Of a stretch of 64,000 nucleotides of DNA, positions 46,201 to 54,702 are shown piece by piece. Numbering within the stretch: the first letter of the stretch is position 1; every line of letters starts with the position of its first letter. The notes beneath the pieces are model-generated. The model had not been told where the DNA came from. It searched no databases and worked only from the letters and a program-made list of their open reading frames with translations. A program made the position numbers and the translations under genes. This DNA comes from Camellia lanceoleosa (Eukaryota > Streptophyta > Magnoliopsida > Ericales > Theaceae): the NCBI GenBank assembly GCA_025200525.1, contig CM045758.1, forward strand, positions 193,352,463-193,416,462, written 5' to 3'.

Positions 46201-47356
46201 AAAAGAAATAGATCATAATACTATGGTAATTTTCAGAATTTCCTTTGGGACTACAAAGCCTTTGATGAACCGATGTCAGGCTATTTTTAGAAAAGGCATA
46301 AATGCATTCATATTTAATCACAACCATAAATTTGGTTTTAGAAAGGGAAGGGAATACAATTAATATTTTGTCTACTAGAACAGCTCTATTAACAAATAAT
46401 CAAAAAGTCAGGAAGATAATATTTGTTGTACAATTTTTTATGTAATAACATATACAGGACATGTCATTAACACTGTATTTGGTTGGGGGATTTGAAAAGG
46501 GATTTAGAAAGGGAAAAGATATGTGAAATTAGGTGAAATGTAAGTATATTTTATTCACATTTCATCTACCTTTTTCCTTTCCTTTTCCGAATTCTTCTCC
46601 AAATCTCTAAACCAAACACAGCGTAAAGGAAAGGTTGCAGTAACCGACATGGGCCTCTTGGCACCTGATGAACATGGCATACCATACAAATCCATGAAGC
46701 AGAGCTGTTTGAGTTTTTGTGCATGTGCAAAATGAAAACACATATTCTCCAAGAGTGTCATTAGGGCAAAAGGTGAATTGACAGATAAGGTCCCCTGGCT
46801 ACTATTAACTACAGTCTACAGTATTAAGCACATTCCTTTAAGCAAAGTGAATTAATTATTTAAAAGACAATGTCATATTAATAAGAAAATTAAGAGAAAG
46901 CAAAACAACCCTCCACATAAAATGGATAGCAAATTAGGAGAAAAAGTAGAAGCTAGGGTTCTATCATAACTCCTTGCTTTCATATCATTTTCAAGACAAA
47001 GATTAGATCACCTTCCACGCAACGCAACGAACAGACATAATCAACGAACTTAATAGCCAAGTGAATTGTATATAATACAACTTAGTTAAAGGAAAATTTG
47101 TAGAAATACAAGACCAGAACTGTAAGATTCTGATATCAAATTACTTGATAAGAAATGAATTGAGCAACTCTGAAGCACGCACAACTTACACCAGTAAACA
47201 AAGCTCCAATGAGTCCGCACATGTATGTATGTATGTATGTATGTATGTATGTATGAATAAGGGGAAGAATATGGATATGAAAAGGAAAGAAGATGGACTC
47301 ACATGGTGTTGTTTGGTGGACTTGGACTTGGACTTCTGATGCTTTGCTTTAACCAT
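25246..47356 (-). CDS. OTU-family deubiquitinase with UBA-like segment and SEC-C motif, 11 exons
   Basis: Cysteine protease predicted to remove ubiquitin; of the Arabidopsis At5g67170 type (OTU plus SEC-C). Exons, 5' to 3' on the - strand: 47356-47303, 44974-44868, 44680-44605, 42391-42242, 41666-41605, 39469-39385, 39253-39104, 38936-38816, 26242-26118, 26035-25938 and 25375-25246. All joints are GT-AG and in phase, giving 385 aa. The OTU catalytic triad residues are Asp48 and Cys51 in TADGNCFFR and His157 in YHDGEHYNSV. A UBA-like stretch spans about 208-246 (HAESIKLVMAGG...VEGDVDAAIEFLIAEEG). The zinc motif is CPCGSKKKYKACCG at 318-331, and the end is GPPDVGALCI. In exon 8 the donor GTAATG (38815) is preferred over GTTAGT because only it avoids a stop after joining exon 9. 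Intron 8 is 12.6 kb because of a retrotransposon insertion, yet every exon is intact. Confidence 0.93.
26922..27497 (-). repeat. 3' LTR of the Tat-type element
   Basis: 576 bp; on the + strand it begins TGATGATACTTCCGTTATTG and ends CCACCTACGTCA. Aligning the two LTRs by eye gives about 31 substitutions and two single-base gaps, mostly G/A and C/T transitions, i.e. about 5% difference. Confidence 0.95.
27498..27512 (-). other. Polypurine tract of the Tat-type element
   Basis: On the - strand the bases next to the 3' LTR read GGGAATGGGAGACTAC, a purine-rich stretch in the place where plus-strand priming occurs in LTR retrotransposons. Confidence 0.6.
27604..27775. repeat. 46-bp tandem repeats in the retrotransposon tail
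   Basis: About 3.7 units of 46-47 bp with the core GCCGACCGCTAAGGGTGACC followed by GAGTGGGAA and GAGAGGAGG. Tandem repeats in the region between pol and 3' LTR are common in Tat-lineage elements. Confidence 0.85.
28105..30670 (+). pseudogene. Antisense accessory ORF of the Tat element (putative gypsy-type transposon protein with coiled coil)
   Basis: Runs opposite to gag-pol between pol and the 3' LTR. Pieces: about 28105-28290 (HFANFLVPAFEAIR, then after a stop HVGEIAEKEVFAARLDSL); 28292-28852 (TFTAEELEKVRRKYQIPVEI, LRAGLRLPIPKLVAEIL); 29024-29317; about 29290-29562 in a neighbouring frame; and 29552-30670, a 372-codon open frame rich in charged heptads (MEIEPLRVQLKGLKGQLQKL, ELEAEHHNVISLEFQLAGKQ) ending EKEDLAPSEED. 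The N-terminal part resembles the domain known as 'putative gypsy type transposon' in plant proteins. Stops at 28850 (TAG), about 28955 (TAA) and 29315 (TGA) plus frame changes show decay. Function is unknown. Its base composition is clearly more GC-rich than the flanking intron. Confidence 0.75.
30671..31227. other. Spacer between antisense ORF and pol, with a short tandem repeat
   Basis: Both reading units end into this spacer (convergent). Bases about 30970-31065 repeat TTTAACTCAGTCTGGCTAAG followed by CCCTTTATGCTCAGTCT about twice. No coding capacity was seen. Confidence 0.6.
31228..35190 (-). pseudogene. pol: pol pseudogene: protease, reverse transcriptase, two RNases H, integrase
   Basis: One - strand frame, read across stops, gives in order: pre-protease (GEIRVIAGRLAYGG near 35130); protease with VRRVLVDNSNSSDIIF, where the usual DT/NGSS is altered; YNIILG (34685); RT start (NDVFAWTYFDMPGIDP) and catalytic YVDDM (33790), with stops near 34182 and 33820; the RT-linked RNase H (33783-33061); a second RNase H (WTLNVDGSSRKEGSGAGLIL, NNEVEYEALI, FSDS at 33018-32731); and integrase with HEGVCGNHSG...CDKC, WGIDLV, VSDNGKQFDN and QVEV. 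The core of the integrase (32060-31752) lies in another frame, then the original frame resumes to LWNVEHLKRYFQ and TAA at 31228. Not functional as it stands. The dual RNase H supports Tat assignment. Confidence 0.92.
35194..36708 (-). pseudogene. gag: gag pseudogene
   Basis: Starts MVTTRFMASQHDVTD 30 bp inside the nested hAT element's boundary. Read across stops in one frame it gives the capsid-type retrotransposon gag region (KMPSIDSFDDTTDPVDHLET, SARLWFGQLP, FQHLSDSFLSHF, then MAGLQSSDFLFSLSKNPP) and a zinc-knuckle-like YCRFHQDHGYNTEEC followed by VNLKDQVEGLI, characteristic of Tat-type gag. In-frame stops occur near 36500, 36465, 35908, 35850 and 35698. The same frame continues into pol, as in elements that make one gag-pol protein. 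Confidence 0.9.
36746..37559. mobile_element. hAT-like non-autonomous element nested in the retrotransposon leader
   Basis: 814 bp with inverted ends TAGGGGTGGGC and GCTCACCCCTA and a perfect 8-bp target duplication TCAGGAAT (36738-36745 and 37560-37567), the hAT pattern. The ends are GC-rich and carry a direct repeat of about 90 bp (36770-36850 and 37391-37474, sharing TCCGTCCGCCAAATTGGCGG) around an AT-rich centre. A second start-like phrase AAGGGTGCTCGCGGTTTGGC at 37369 suggests one copy may have been inserted in or beside another. No transposase. Confidence 0.9.
37618..37635 (-). other. Primer-binding site of the Tat-type element
   Basis: Immediately inside the 5' LTR the - strand reads GTTGGCGCCATCTGTGGGAA. 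The TGGCGCC...TCTGTGGGAA form is the usual primer site of plant Ty3/gypsy elements. It fixes the element's direction as - strand. Confidence 0.85.
37636..38211 (-). repeat. 5' LTR of the Tat-type element
   Basis: 576 bp, same limits as the partner LTR at 26922-27497, adjoining the primer site on one side and the GTAAT duplication on the other. Confidence 0.95.
38387..38687. repeat. hAT-like MITE, family D copy 1, in OTU intron 8
   Basis: Ends TAGGGCTGCAAATGA and TCGTTTGCAGTCCTA are inverted. The subterminal parts are rich in GAACAAGCTCG and GAGCTCGAAC palindromes around an AT-rich core. A longer relative lies at 48777-49296. No clean target duplication was seen at this copy. Confidence 0.7.
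40090..40330 (+). pseudogene. L1-type LINE fragment (reverse-transcriptase C-terminal zinc region) in OTU intron 5
   Basis: One + frame reads EHPELVNHLFHHCQETSEL, a stop, then DLTFSNALVDVS. This resembles the His/Cys region (zf-RVT: VxHLFxHCxxxxxLW) that follows the reverse transcriptase in plant L1 LINEs. Downstream text (LLLGWWIRDKYKSNRKAL-like) has the same flavour. It is a short broken fragment in antisense to the host gene. Confidence 0.5.
40567..40671. repeat. Small MITE, about 105 bp, in OTU intron 5
   Basis: AATGCTAAAGGTGCCAAAAT and TTCTACCAAATG on the left match, inverted, AGACATTTGATAGAAATTTT and TGTATCCCTAGCATT on the right. Almost the whole unit is arms. Confidence 0.7.
41334..41535. 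repeat. MITE with GACAGCCC ends in OTU intron 5
   Basis: The left AAGGATCATGCTAATGACAG, CCCCCAAGGGCTGT and the right ACAGCCCTAAGGGCTGTTTT, TAACATTTTCCTT are inverted. The interior is a short degenerate tandem repeat of AATACACTTTTCACATAT-like units of about 25 bp. It ends about 70 bp before exon 5. Confidence 0.65.
42010..42223 (+). repeat. Probable LINE 3' tail in OTU intron 4
   Basis: Ends TTTCTAATGAAATTTTGTTA, TTAATTATTAATTATCAAAA plus an A-run after GTTTTCTCTTTTGCTTAAGG, ATGGCATTCCC. This order (T-rich tail, AATGAAATTTTG signal, short repeat, poly-A) is typical of plant L1 3' ends. Preceding text gives no readable RT frame. Confidence 0.4.
42392..44604. other. OTU intron 3
   Basis: Intron sequence between exons 3 and 4. 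AT-rich with small frames on both strands (for example 42451-42639 and 43764-43955) that show no protein family character. A CAGCAGCACCATCAACAGCA run lies at about 44004. No transposon end could be fixed. Confidence 0.6.
45725..45846 (+). repeat. LINE-tail-like segment in OTU intron 1
   Basis: AGGTTGTAACCCCTAGGCTT, GTTCTTTAATACATTTTTTC and TTTCTTGCTGATAAAAAA are arranged as in plant L1 3' ends. No RT frame adjoins it. Confidence 0.35.
46472..46622. repeat. MITE, family E copy 2
   Basis: Ends TGTATTTGGTTGGGGGATTT and AATCTCTAAACCAAACACAG are inverted, with GTGAAATTAGGTGAAATGTA then AGTATATTTTATTCACATTT in the middle. Related copies are at 62372-62533 and, as a partial, at about 10530-10650. 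Confidence 0.7.
47219..47254. repeat. (GTAT)n microsatellite in OTU intron 1
   Basis: About eight uninterrupted ATGT/GTAT units, 45-80 bp downstream (in gene direction) of the exon 1 donor. Confidence 0.95.
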
Positions 47357-48358
47357 ATTCTCTCTGTTCCCTCAAAGATTGTTTGATTTCAATAATTTTA
47401 TCAGGAAAAACGTTTCGCTGCTGAGGATAGACAACAAGACAAGAGTAATTCGCTTGGCTGTTTCCGACAAGGTTGGCGAGAAGAGAAGCGGCTGGCTACT
47501 CGGACCAGTACCTCCGATTCCTGTTTTCGGAATTTAGCCTTTGGAAATATGAACCCGACGATGCGGCTTCGGAGCTCTTTTACTACCATTGGGGAAAGAA
47601 AAATAAAATCAATCATTATGAAGCTTTATTTGTTATGGTTTAGCTTTTTTAATTTCGTTTGATTTTTATTTTAAAATTTTTAAAATTTTTGTGAAAGAAA
47701 AAATATAATAATTATGATTTAAATATAATATTTTATTTTATTGATATGTTGTCTTTTTATGCTTTTTTTTAGTCTCAAAATGAAAACTAAACGATGACAG
47801 AATATATTCAATTCAATTGATTCAATAATGTATATGTATATATTAAAATTTGTAAATAAAAAAATTAGTATATTTTTATTTTTTATATTTATTTAATTTT
47901 TTACAATTTAATCACAAATATTTTTATTTTTAAAATATATATAAATTACGTATATTTAAAAATAAAATAAATTTTTATTTAAATATTAAAAAAATACACA
48001 TTAAAAACTCAACAACCTTTTAAATATTAAAAAAATACACATTAAAAACTCAACAACCTTTTAAAAAATTCAAATCCAAACAAATTATACTTCTAGCCAC
48101 CCTCTCTCTTCCTACTCATCACCATATTTTTCACTTAAAATTTTTATAAATATAAATTATAGGAAAAAAATGTGTGAAATTTATGTTCATAATTGGATTG
48201 TGCTTGAGAACTTTGTCACGGTTGTCATGCTTGCTTACCATATGAAAATATAATTTTTCATGGTTATTATCCTTATTTATTGTACGAAAAATATGATATG
48301 CTTTTTAAAATTAAGATTATTTTATGATTTGATTGGATTGTTTGAAGTAAATGTCTAA
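47357..48358 (-). promoter_or_regulatory. 5' flank of the OTU gene
   Basis: About 250 bp upstream of the start (47357-47600) is less AT-rich than its surroundings and probably contains the leader and promoter. Beyond 47640 it is AT-rich. A perfect 42-bp tandem duplication lies at 47980-48063 (unit begins TAAATATTAAAAAAATACAC and ends CAACAACCTTTT). No TATA box could be assigned with confidence. Confidence 0.45.
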
Positions 48359-48771
48359 GAGTATTTCCAATGATGTATCAATTTTTTTTATTAAATTTGA
48401 ATAAAAACTTGTTTTGATATCAAGTGCTCCAACAGAGGTTTTTGGAGCTTCATCAAATTATTGGTCGACCGGGCAAATGTCCAGCCGGTTGACCGGGCAA
48501 TGTAATTTTATTTTTTTTTGTCCTTGAGGTGGTCAACTGTCCAGAGTAATTTTTTCACAAATTGTAGCCTTGACATAATCATCTGAGAGGATATCCAACA
48601 ACGGTAATGAACAGTGATTTGATGAAATGCACATCGATTCTCAATTTGATGAAAGAGAAGTCAAATACTAGATTTGACACCTATTTGATGAATTCGTTTG
48701 AGCACAAAAATAAGTCTTTTTTAACCAAATTTAAATTTGATGATAAATCTAAGTAACCATTGGAGATGGTC
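48359..48771. repeat. Harbinger-like MITE, family F copy 1
   Basis: Ends GAGTATTTCCAATGATG and CCATTGGAGATGGTC are inverted, flanked on both sides by TAA (48356-48358 and 48772-48774), the 3-bp target made by PIF/Harbinger elements. The interior carries GATGAAATGCACATCGATTC, TCAATTTGATGAAAGAGAAG and ACCGGGC repeats. A second copy in reverse orientation is at 56560-57009. Confidence 0.7.
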
Positions 48772-48776
48772 TAACT

Positions 48777-49296
48777 TAGGGCTGCAAACGAACCGAGCTG
48801 TTCGTGAACAAGCTCGGCTCGGCTCGGCTTGTTTAGTAAACGAGCCGAGCTCGAGCTATTAGACTTAAACGAGCCGAGCTCAAACTTAGGCAGCTCGTTT
48901 ATCTATATTAATAATATATAATAAATATATTATTTATATATTAAATAATATATAAATATATATAAATACATTATTTATATATTAAAAATATATAAATATA
49001 TATATAAATAATAATATAAATACATTTTTATATATTAAATAAAATAAATAATATTTTCAATTTAAATATTTATATTTAAATAATATAAATAATATTAAAA
49101 AAATTATCGTGAGCCTCGAGCCTAGTTCAAATTAACGAGCGCGAGGCTCGACTCAATTCTTATCAAGCCGAGCTCGAGGCTCATAAACGAGGCTCGATAA
49201 AATAAACGAGTTTCTAATAAGCAGTAGAACTGCTATCGGCTCGGGGTTAACGAAATTATTCTATAAATGCCTTACCTCTACTCGTTTGAAATCCTA
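48777..49296. repeat. hAT-like MITE, family D copy 2
   Basis: Ends TAGGGCTGCAAACGA and TCGTTTGAAATCCTA are inverted. The flanks GGTCTAAC and GTTCTAAC match at seven of eight positions, consistent with hAT. Subterminal AACAAGCTCGGCTCGGCTCG and AAACGAGCCGAGCTCGAGCT blocks surround an AT-rich core, as in the copy at 38387-38687. The left flank overlaps the end of the neighbouring Harbinger-like MITE. Confidence 0.75.
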
Positions 49297-49319
49297 GTTC
49301 TAACTCATCATAATTTATT

Positions 49320-49740
49320 AAGTATTGGGTTTCTTTCATATTAGGATCTTAATATGAAAGAACTTAAGGGATTCGTTGAACCCACTATAGATCATGTTTT
49401 GATAATCCAAACCGTTCACTTTCTAGAACTCGTTAAATATAATATTTATGAAAAAAATTACAATGTTTAGATATCATTAGTTATATGTTTCAAATAAATT
49501 TATATTACAAAAAATAGATGGTTATTTTTAAATTATATTTGTTGTCTATTTTTTTTAAATAAATATGATTCAAATATATAAGTATCGATGTCCAATCATT
49601 TTATTTTTTGTATAAACATTTTACTCAATAAGTCTAAAAACATGAACAGTTTAAATCATCAAAATTAATATCACAATGAGCCTGTCAAATTCAAACATTC
49701 TCTCAAGTTGAGATTCTTACCCAAGAGAAGACAAAACTGA
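49320..49740. repeat. Inverted-repeat MITE, family A copy 2
   Basis: The left arm (TTTCTTTCATATTAGGATCT, then CATGTTTTGATAATCCAAAC CGTTCA split by a point) pairs with the right arm (GAACAGTTTAAATCATCAAA, then TTCTCTCAAGTTGAGATTCT). Same plan as the copy at 5520-5960. Confidence 0.6.
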
Positions 49741-51399
49741 TTTATTAATGCCAAATTGATTATAATAGAGGTTTGTTAGACTTGCATGGGCAATTTTTTC
49801 CCGATGACATTAATTCAATTTTAAAAATTAAAAAAATAAAAAATAAAAAAACTAACAAACAAACTTGATCAAACTCTAAAGCCATCCCAATTGGGTCGGG
49901 CTTCAAAGCCCTTTGCCTAGCCCTATTGGGGGCCTTGCGCATGGGTTGGTCCGACAAACCTTTTAACACAATATATATTTTTAATTCTTGATGGGGCTTA
50001 CATTTAATTTTAACTAAAGCGCTCAAACCATATCAACTGATAATTAAGTGGTTCATTTTTTTATCTCCATTGGCTTTTTAATAGTGACAATCATGATATT
50101 TTTATTTTTTAGGTTAGGTTGAAACATTTGAGTACGGGAATTGTGGGTGCCCAACTATTGTTGGGTTGGGGTTTCTTTTGATATGGGCCTATGGGCCGAA
50201 GAATTGGTCCATTCTATATATCTTGTCGATGGCTCTCCAACGAGTTTCTTTCCAAATGTCCTTTCCTATTAATCCTAAAAAGTGGCCGAGATGGTCTGCA
50301 AAAAATTATTGAGACTTCTAAATGTTGTTTCTAATTTACCTACAATAATATGATAGGTTACGTGTTAATTTTAATAAACTTGCATATTTCAAACCACTAT
50401 TTTTATTTTTATTCTTTTTAAATTAAAAATAAAATAAAATTATTGGTTCTTTTAGCACTTTGAATGTCAAAAATGTAATTATCACATGCTTGTAAAGATT
50501 TGAAAAGTTCTTACAAAATTTTATGAGCCAATTTACTTATTAGCCGTTTGTGATTAGGTTTTTTTAGCCTTAATAAAGAGAATTGTAACGGTTGTACTTT
50601 AGTAAGAAACCAATATAATTGAAATCAAAACAGAATGGAAAAGAGAGATTGGACAGAAAATGTAATTGATTAATTGAATAACACAATTACAAAATGTTAC
50701 CAACAACTTCGAATCTTGAGTTTTGAAAGTTCAAGAGTTACTTTAATCTATTCTTATGAAAAATAAGTGCAGTACATAAATTTAAAAATAAATGAAATGA
50801 CAAAGACGTAGAATTTGAATTTATTCAGGGGGGCACTTTCATCTATTTATAATCTTCTTTTAACTTTCGAAACAGTTGAGCTGTTTTTCCTCTCCATGAT
50901 CTCCTTCCGCTACTTCTTAGGTCCCCTTATTTTCCTCATGCATGCATAATCACTGGTAACTTAATGTTTTAATTTCTTTCCCTTGCGCTCTTTACATGTT
51001 GAATAACTATCTTTCAGTTGTTAAAACTCGCACCGGTTGTTTATGTGAGCTGCTTCAAAGGTGGAATTCTTTAATAATTTGTATGTGTGAATATTTATCA
51101 TTTGCTTGTCATGTGTCCCTTTCTAATTTAATAGTTCAAATATGACACCAACAAAACAACAATATTAATATTTTTAAAAAAGTTTCATATCACTTTGTAG
51201 ATTGATGGTCAAGCAATATCAAAATTTCGATCTAAAAGGTTCAATATGTAGGGAAATTCATGGGTTTCACTAAATCCGAAACAATTTTCCGAATAGTTAT
51301 TTATATATTTTTTTGGTCAACGAAAAGGGAAATAAATGACAATTAAACTGCAACTCACAGATAAGGAGGCTTAAATTTGAGTGTCACAAACTAGTACAA
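49741..51399. other. Intergenic, no gene recognised
   Basis: AT-rich. Short less AT-rich patches at 49880-49960 and 50140-50220 give frames without family character (for example the - frame 49760-50026). No repeat ends could be fixed. Confidence 0.5.
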
Positions 51400-51710
51400 A
51401 AAGGGGTTGGACTTGGGGGCTTATGAGATCACAAGTTTCGTTTCAATAATTTTAATTGTTTATTTTATATACAACTTTTTATGTGTATTATTTATAAAAA
51501 ATAAAAATAAAAAATAGATTAGTCAAATAATCATAACATTTTTTATTTTATCATATTTATCTTTTAAAATATTAATAGCCTATTTTTAAAAATGCGCATG
51601 TCATTTATTTTTTCATAAACAAATACGACAAAATAAAAAAAATTATAAATATCAGATCAATTTAATTTTTTTTACAAATGATATAAGTTGATTCAGACTA
51701 CAAATGAGCC
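51400..51710. repeat. Diverged relative of inverted-repeat family A
   Basis: CAAGTTTCGTTTCAATAATT then TTAATTGTTTATTTTATA on the left and AATATCAGATCAATTTAATT then ACAAATGATATAAGTTGATT on the right follow the order of family A, but the arms are badly eroded. Confidence 0.35.
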
Positions 51711-51772
51711 AAAAATCAAATAATATATATATATTATATATTGAATCTTACAAAATAAATAATTTAAAGAGA

Positions 51773-51935
51773 AATGTTAGGGATCATGAAAGACTTTTCA
51801 TGAAAATGATCACGAAAGATTTGTGACTCTTAGATTACTTTGATTAGTGTGTAGTGCTTTATTCTAAGTATAATTCAAAGGTCAAAAATCTTTCATGATG
51901 ATTTTTATGAAAGACTTTTCATGATACCTAACATT
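51773..51935. repeat. 163-bp MITE, family C copy 2
   Basis: Inverted ends AATGTTAGGGATCATGAAAG and CTTTTCATGATACCTAACATT-type. It aligns over its full 163 bp with the reverse complement of the copy in AP2 intron 6 (13509-13671), sharing AATCTAAGAGTCACAAATCT on the same aligned strand. Confidence 0.8.
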
Positions 51936-53079
51936 ACTGTAATTTAAATAATCAAAATAAGATTAACGAAGAACTCACAGTCCCTCAAAGCCCAACCCAG
52001 TAAAAACATATCTTATCCGGCAGGCCATCATATCATTGATCAAAAGCTAACAAATATGGGAAGTGCTAGCACGCTTGTAGTTCCCAACATGTATGGCCCC
52101 ACATTATAGGCCCACACTATAGGATCACTTTGATAAGAAAACATTATAATAATAAATTTTACAGTATAAGTTTGTATATAAATCTTATAAATATAAACTT
52201 TAAATAAACTAAATGTATTCATGTCAAAAACTTGTTACTTAATTTTTGTATTTATTTTTTTTCAAATTTCAAAAGAAATTAGTATTTTTTAACTTTTTAA
52301 CTTTTGAAATTATTTGAGTTTGGTTGAAATTCAACCAAACATTTGAGATCTTTTGTTTGTAAAATTTTTATTTTTTTGTTAAAGATAAAATATTAATATG
52401 TTAATAAAATTAGGGTACAATCCTCAATCAGCTCGAATCTCAAACCTTCCACTCACCACACCATAAGACACAATTATATACCATTAGGCTACAAGGCCGC
52501 GGCTTGCAATTGAAGTTGTTCAAAATACAAAAGTAAAATAAAGTGAAAAGAGAAAAAGGAGCAGAGGTTAAACAGATGTGAAGGAATAACAAGAAAAACG
52601 TCGACTCGGGTCTTTATGCCATCTAGTCAGAGTGTGGTCCCCAAGCCTTTGGACTTTTGGAGACTCAACATTTTAACTGCAGAGAAAGAGAGGTAGGTAA
52701 CTTACCTAGGTAACCACTTAAAACACGCTGGCTTGTCTGGTGTAAAGGACCGGGGATCCTATGATGTTTAATTCAAGGTTTAATATTTTTTGAAAAAAAT
52801 TTACTCATAAATCTTCAATGAAGAAATGTTGATCTACTTATTTTTAATTTCTTTTATAAAACAATTAGTCATTTTTAATTAAAAAAATTATATTTATTTA
52901 ATTTCGTACCATTTGTTTAAATAAATATCTTTTTGTGATTTATTCTTTTATTTTTTAAATTATTTTTGAGATGGAAATGGAAAGATGGGGTGTGGAAAAT
53001 TCTTTTTAGGGAGATTTATAACTGAAGTGTTGGTTGTTGAGTATAGATATTTATATTTCTGTCAGTATGATTTTCTGTT
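51936..53079. other. Intergenic, no gene recognised
   Basis: AT-rich. A short patch at about 52440-52510 (CTCAAACCTTCCACTCACCA, then ATACCATTAGGCTACAAGGC) resembles widely repeated plant TE text but no element could be delimited. Confidence 0.45.
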
Positions 53080-53440
53080 GTTACATTGAAAAAAGTACAT
53101 TAACGAGTTTTTGTGAGTTTTTTTGAAATATTACATTGTTACGTTTGAGAAAAATACACAAATAAGTTTTTTAGTATATTACATTAGAGTGTTAAATTTT
53201 GTAATGTTACGTTTCGAAAAAAATCCACTAATATATTTGTGTGTGTTACATTAATTAGAGTGTTACATTTGAAAAAAATACTAAGGCCTTTTTTTTTGGA
53301 ATGTTACGTTATTATGTTTGAGAAAAATACACTAATTTTTTTTTAGTATATTATATTAGAGTGTTAGGTTATTACAGTGTTATATTGGGAAAAAGTATAT
53401 TAAGAAATTTTTTTTTGAAGTATTACGTTTAGTAATTTTA
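53080..53440. repeat. Degenerate minisatellite related to the 500-1215 array
   Basis: About five units of 65-75 bp with ATGTTACGTTTGAGAAAAAT then ACACTAA, a T-run, and GTATATTACATTAGAGTGTT. The unit resembles the reverse complement of the array at 500-1215. Confidence 0.7.
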
Positions 53441-53756
53441 ACATTATGAGAAAACTCACATTTATCTCCCAACACATACACGCACATTTATACTTGGCCA
53501 TTTATATAATTCATATTAGAATGAGACCTTTGGATCCATAAGAAAAAATGGAGGATCAAACGATTCATAAGATTATTATTTGAGATTTATTGGTACTTCA
53601 TTCCTTCTTTTTTTTTTTTTTTTTGGCAGTAAAAGACATGTATTGAAAAATTGTTGGAAAAGTTATTGGCAAACAGCAACGATAGCTGGTAGCAATGACG
53701 TGGACAGATAGGTGACACATGTATAAATAGTTAGGCATTTAAATATATAGGTGACA

Positions 53757-54333
53757 CATATACAAATAGTTAGATATTTGAACAGATGAGTGATATTTGA
53801 ACAGATGTGTCTTTTTGAATAAATAATTTTTTTTTTTTTTGACACAACAAAATTTAAGTTCAAGCCTATTGACCCAAGAGTTTTAGAAGTAGACTTCTAT
53901 CATGAGTTTTTTTTTTTTTTTCAGATTGAAAGTTAATAATAATAAATAAATAAAGTCAAAAGTACTAATTATTCAATATTTAGATAATTATTATTTTTAT
54001 TTTATAAAATATAAGTAAAAATGTCACCAAATAATTTGACATAAATTACTAAATTAAAAAAATAATTGTTAATTAATCTATATTAGTGTAAAAATTTCAA
54101 AAAAAAAAAAGAAGATAAAATATAAATAAAATATAAATATATTTTACATGCCTCTTTTATTTTAATCTTTAAATTTATATCCAAATACAATGCAAGTTAA
54201 TCAACTCCACAGTGAATTGTGAATTAAGAGTATCATGTGACACAACCGCACTAAAGTACGGATCTAAAAAAAAACCGCACCAAAGTAGGTGGTCCCGTGA
54301 CTCTATGGTTATTCATTTCCATTTTATTTTGAA
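53757..54333. repeat. Segmental duplication, copy 1
   Basis: Shares order and text with 54703-55305: AATAGTTAGATATTTGAA, TTGACACAACAAAATTT, GACTTCTATCATGA, AAATAAATAAAGTCAAAAGT, CCACAGTGAATTGTGAATTA, and AAAGTAGGTGGTCCCGTGAC. Just before it the GGTGACACAT...AAATAGTTAG unit is itself doubled (53711-53790). Confidence 0.85.
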
Positions 54334-54407
54334 AAAATATTGGTCCTGGTTCGTGCAGTTTAAAAACTGTTTATTTTAATTTTTAGTTTAATTTAAATTA
54401 TTTTGAT

Positions 54408-54590
54408 ATATTTGGTTTAGCTTATAATTTATAACTTTTTAGAAGTCACAGCTTATTCTTTGAGTGGAGCAGGAGATTCTTAATTTATAAGTCAAAAATC
54501 AACTTATGTTCATAGTTATGAGCTATAAGCTGTTTAGGCATAAACTATAAACACTTTCCCACAACTCTATCAAACAGGGCCATTATGGGC
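54408..54590. repeat. MITE, family B copy 2
   Basis: TATTTGGTTTAGCTTATAAT at one end, AACTCTATCAAACAGGGCCA at the other, with AGCTATAAGCTGTTTAGGCA inside. It is a relative of 9320-9590 and lies between the two copies of the segmental duplication. Confidence 0.55.
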
Positions 54591-54702
54591 CTTAAATAAA
54601 TTATCAAATTTTTTAAGTGCCGTTTGATAACACTTACATTTTCAGTTTTCAGTTTATATTTACAAAAATTTTAAAAACTCAAATAAAAATTTATCTTAAT
54701 GT

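Larger units (their letters stand above)
44975..47302. other. OTU intron 1 with LINE-tail-like and MITE-like inserts
   Basis: Contains a LINE-tail-like segment (45725-45846), a MITE (46472-46622) and a (GTAT)n run near its 5' end. Bases 45120-45640 are unassigned; their frames (for example + 45421-45720) have no recognised family. Confidence 0.55.
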
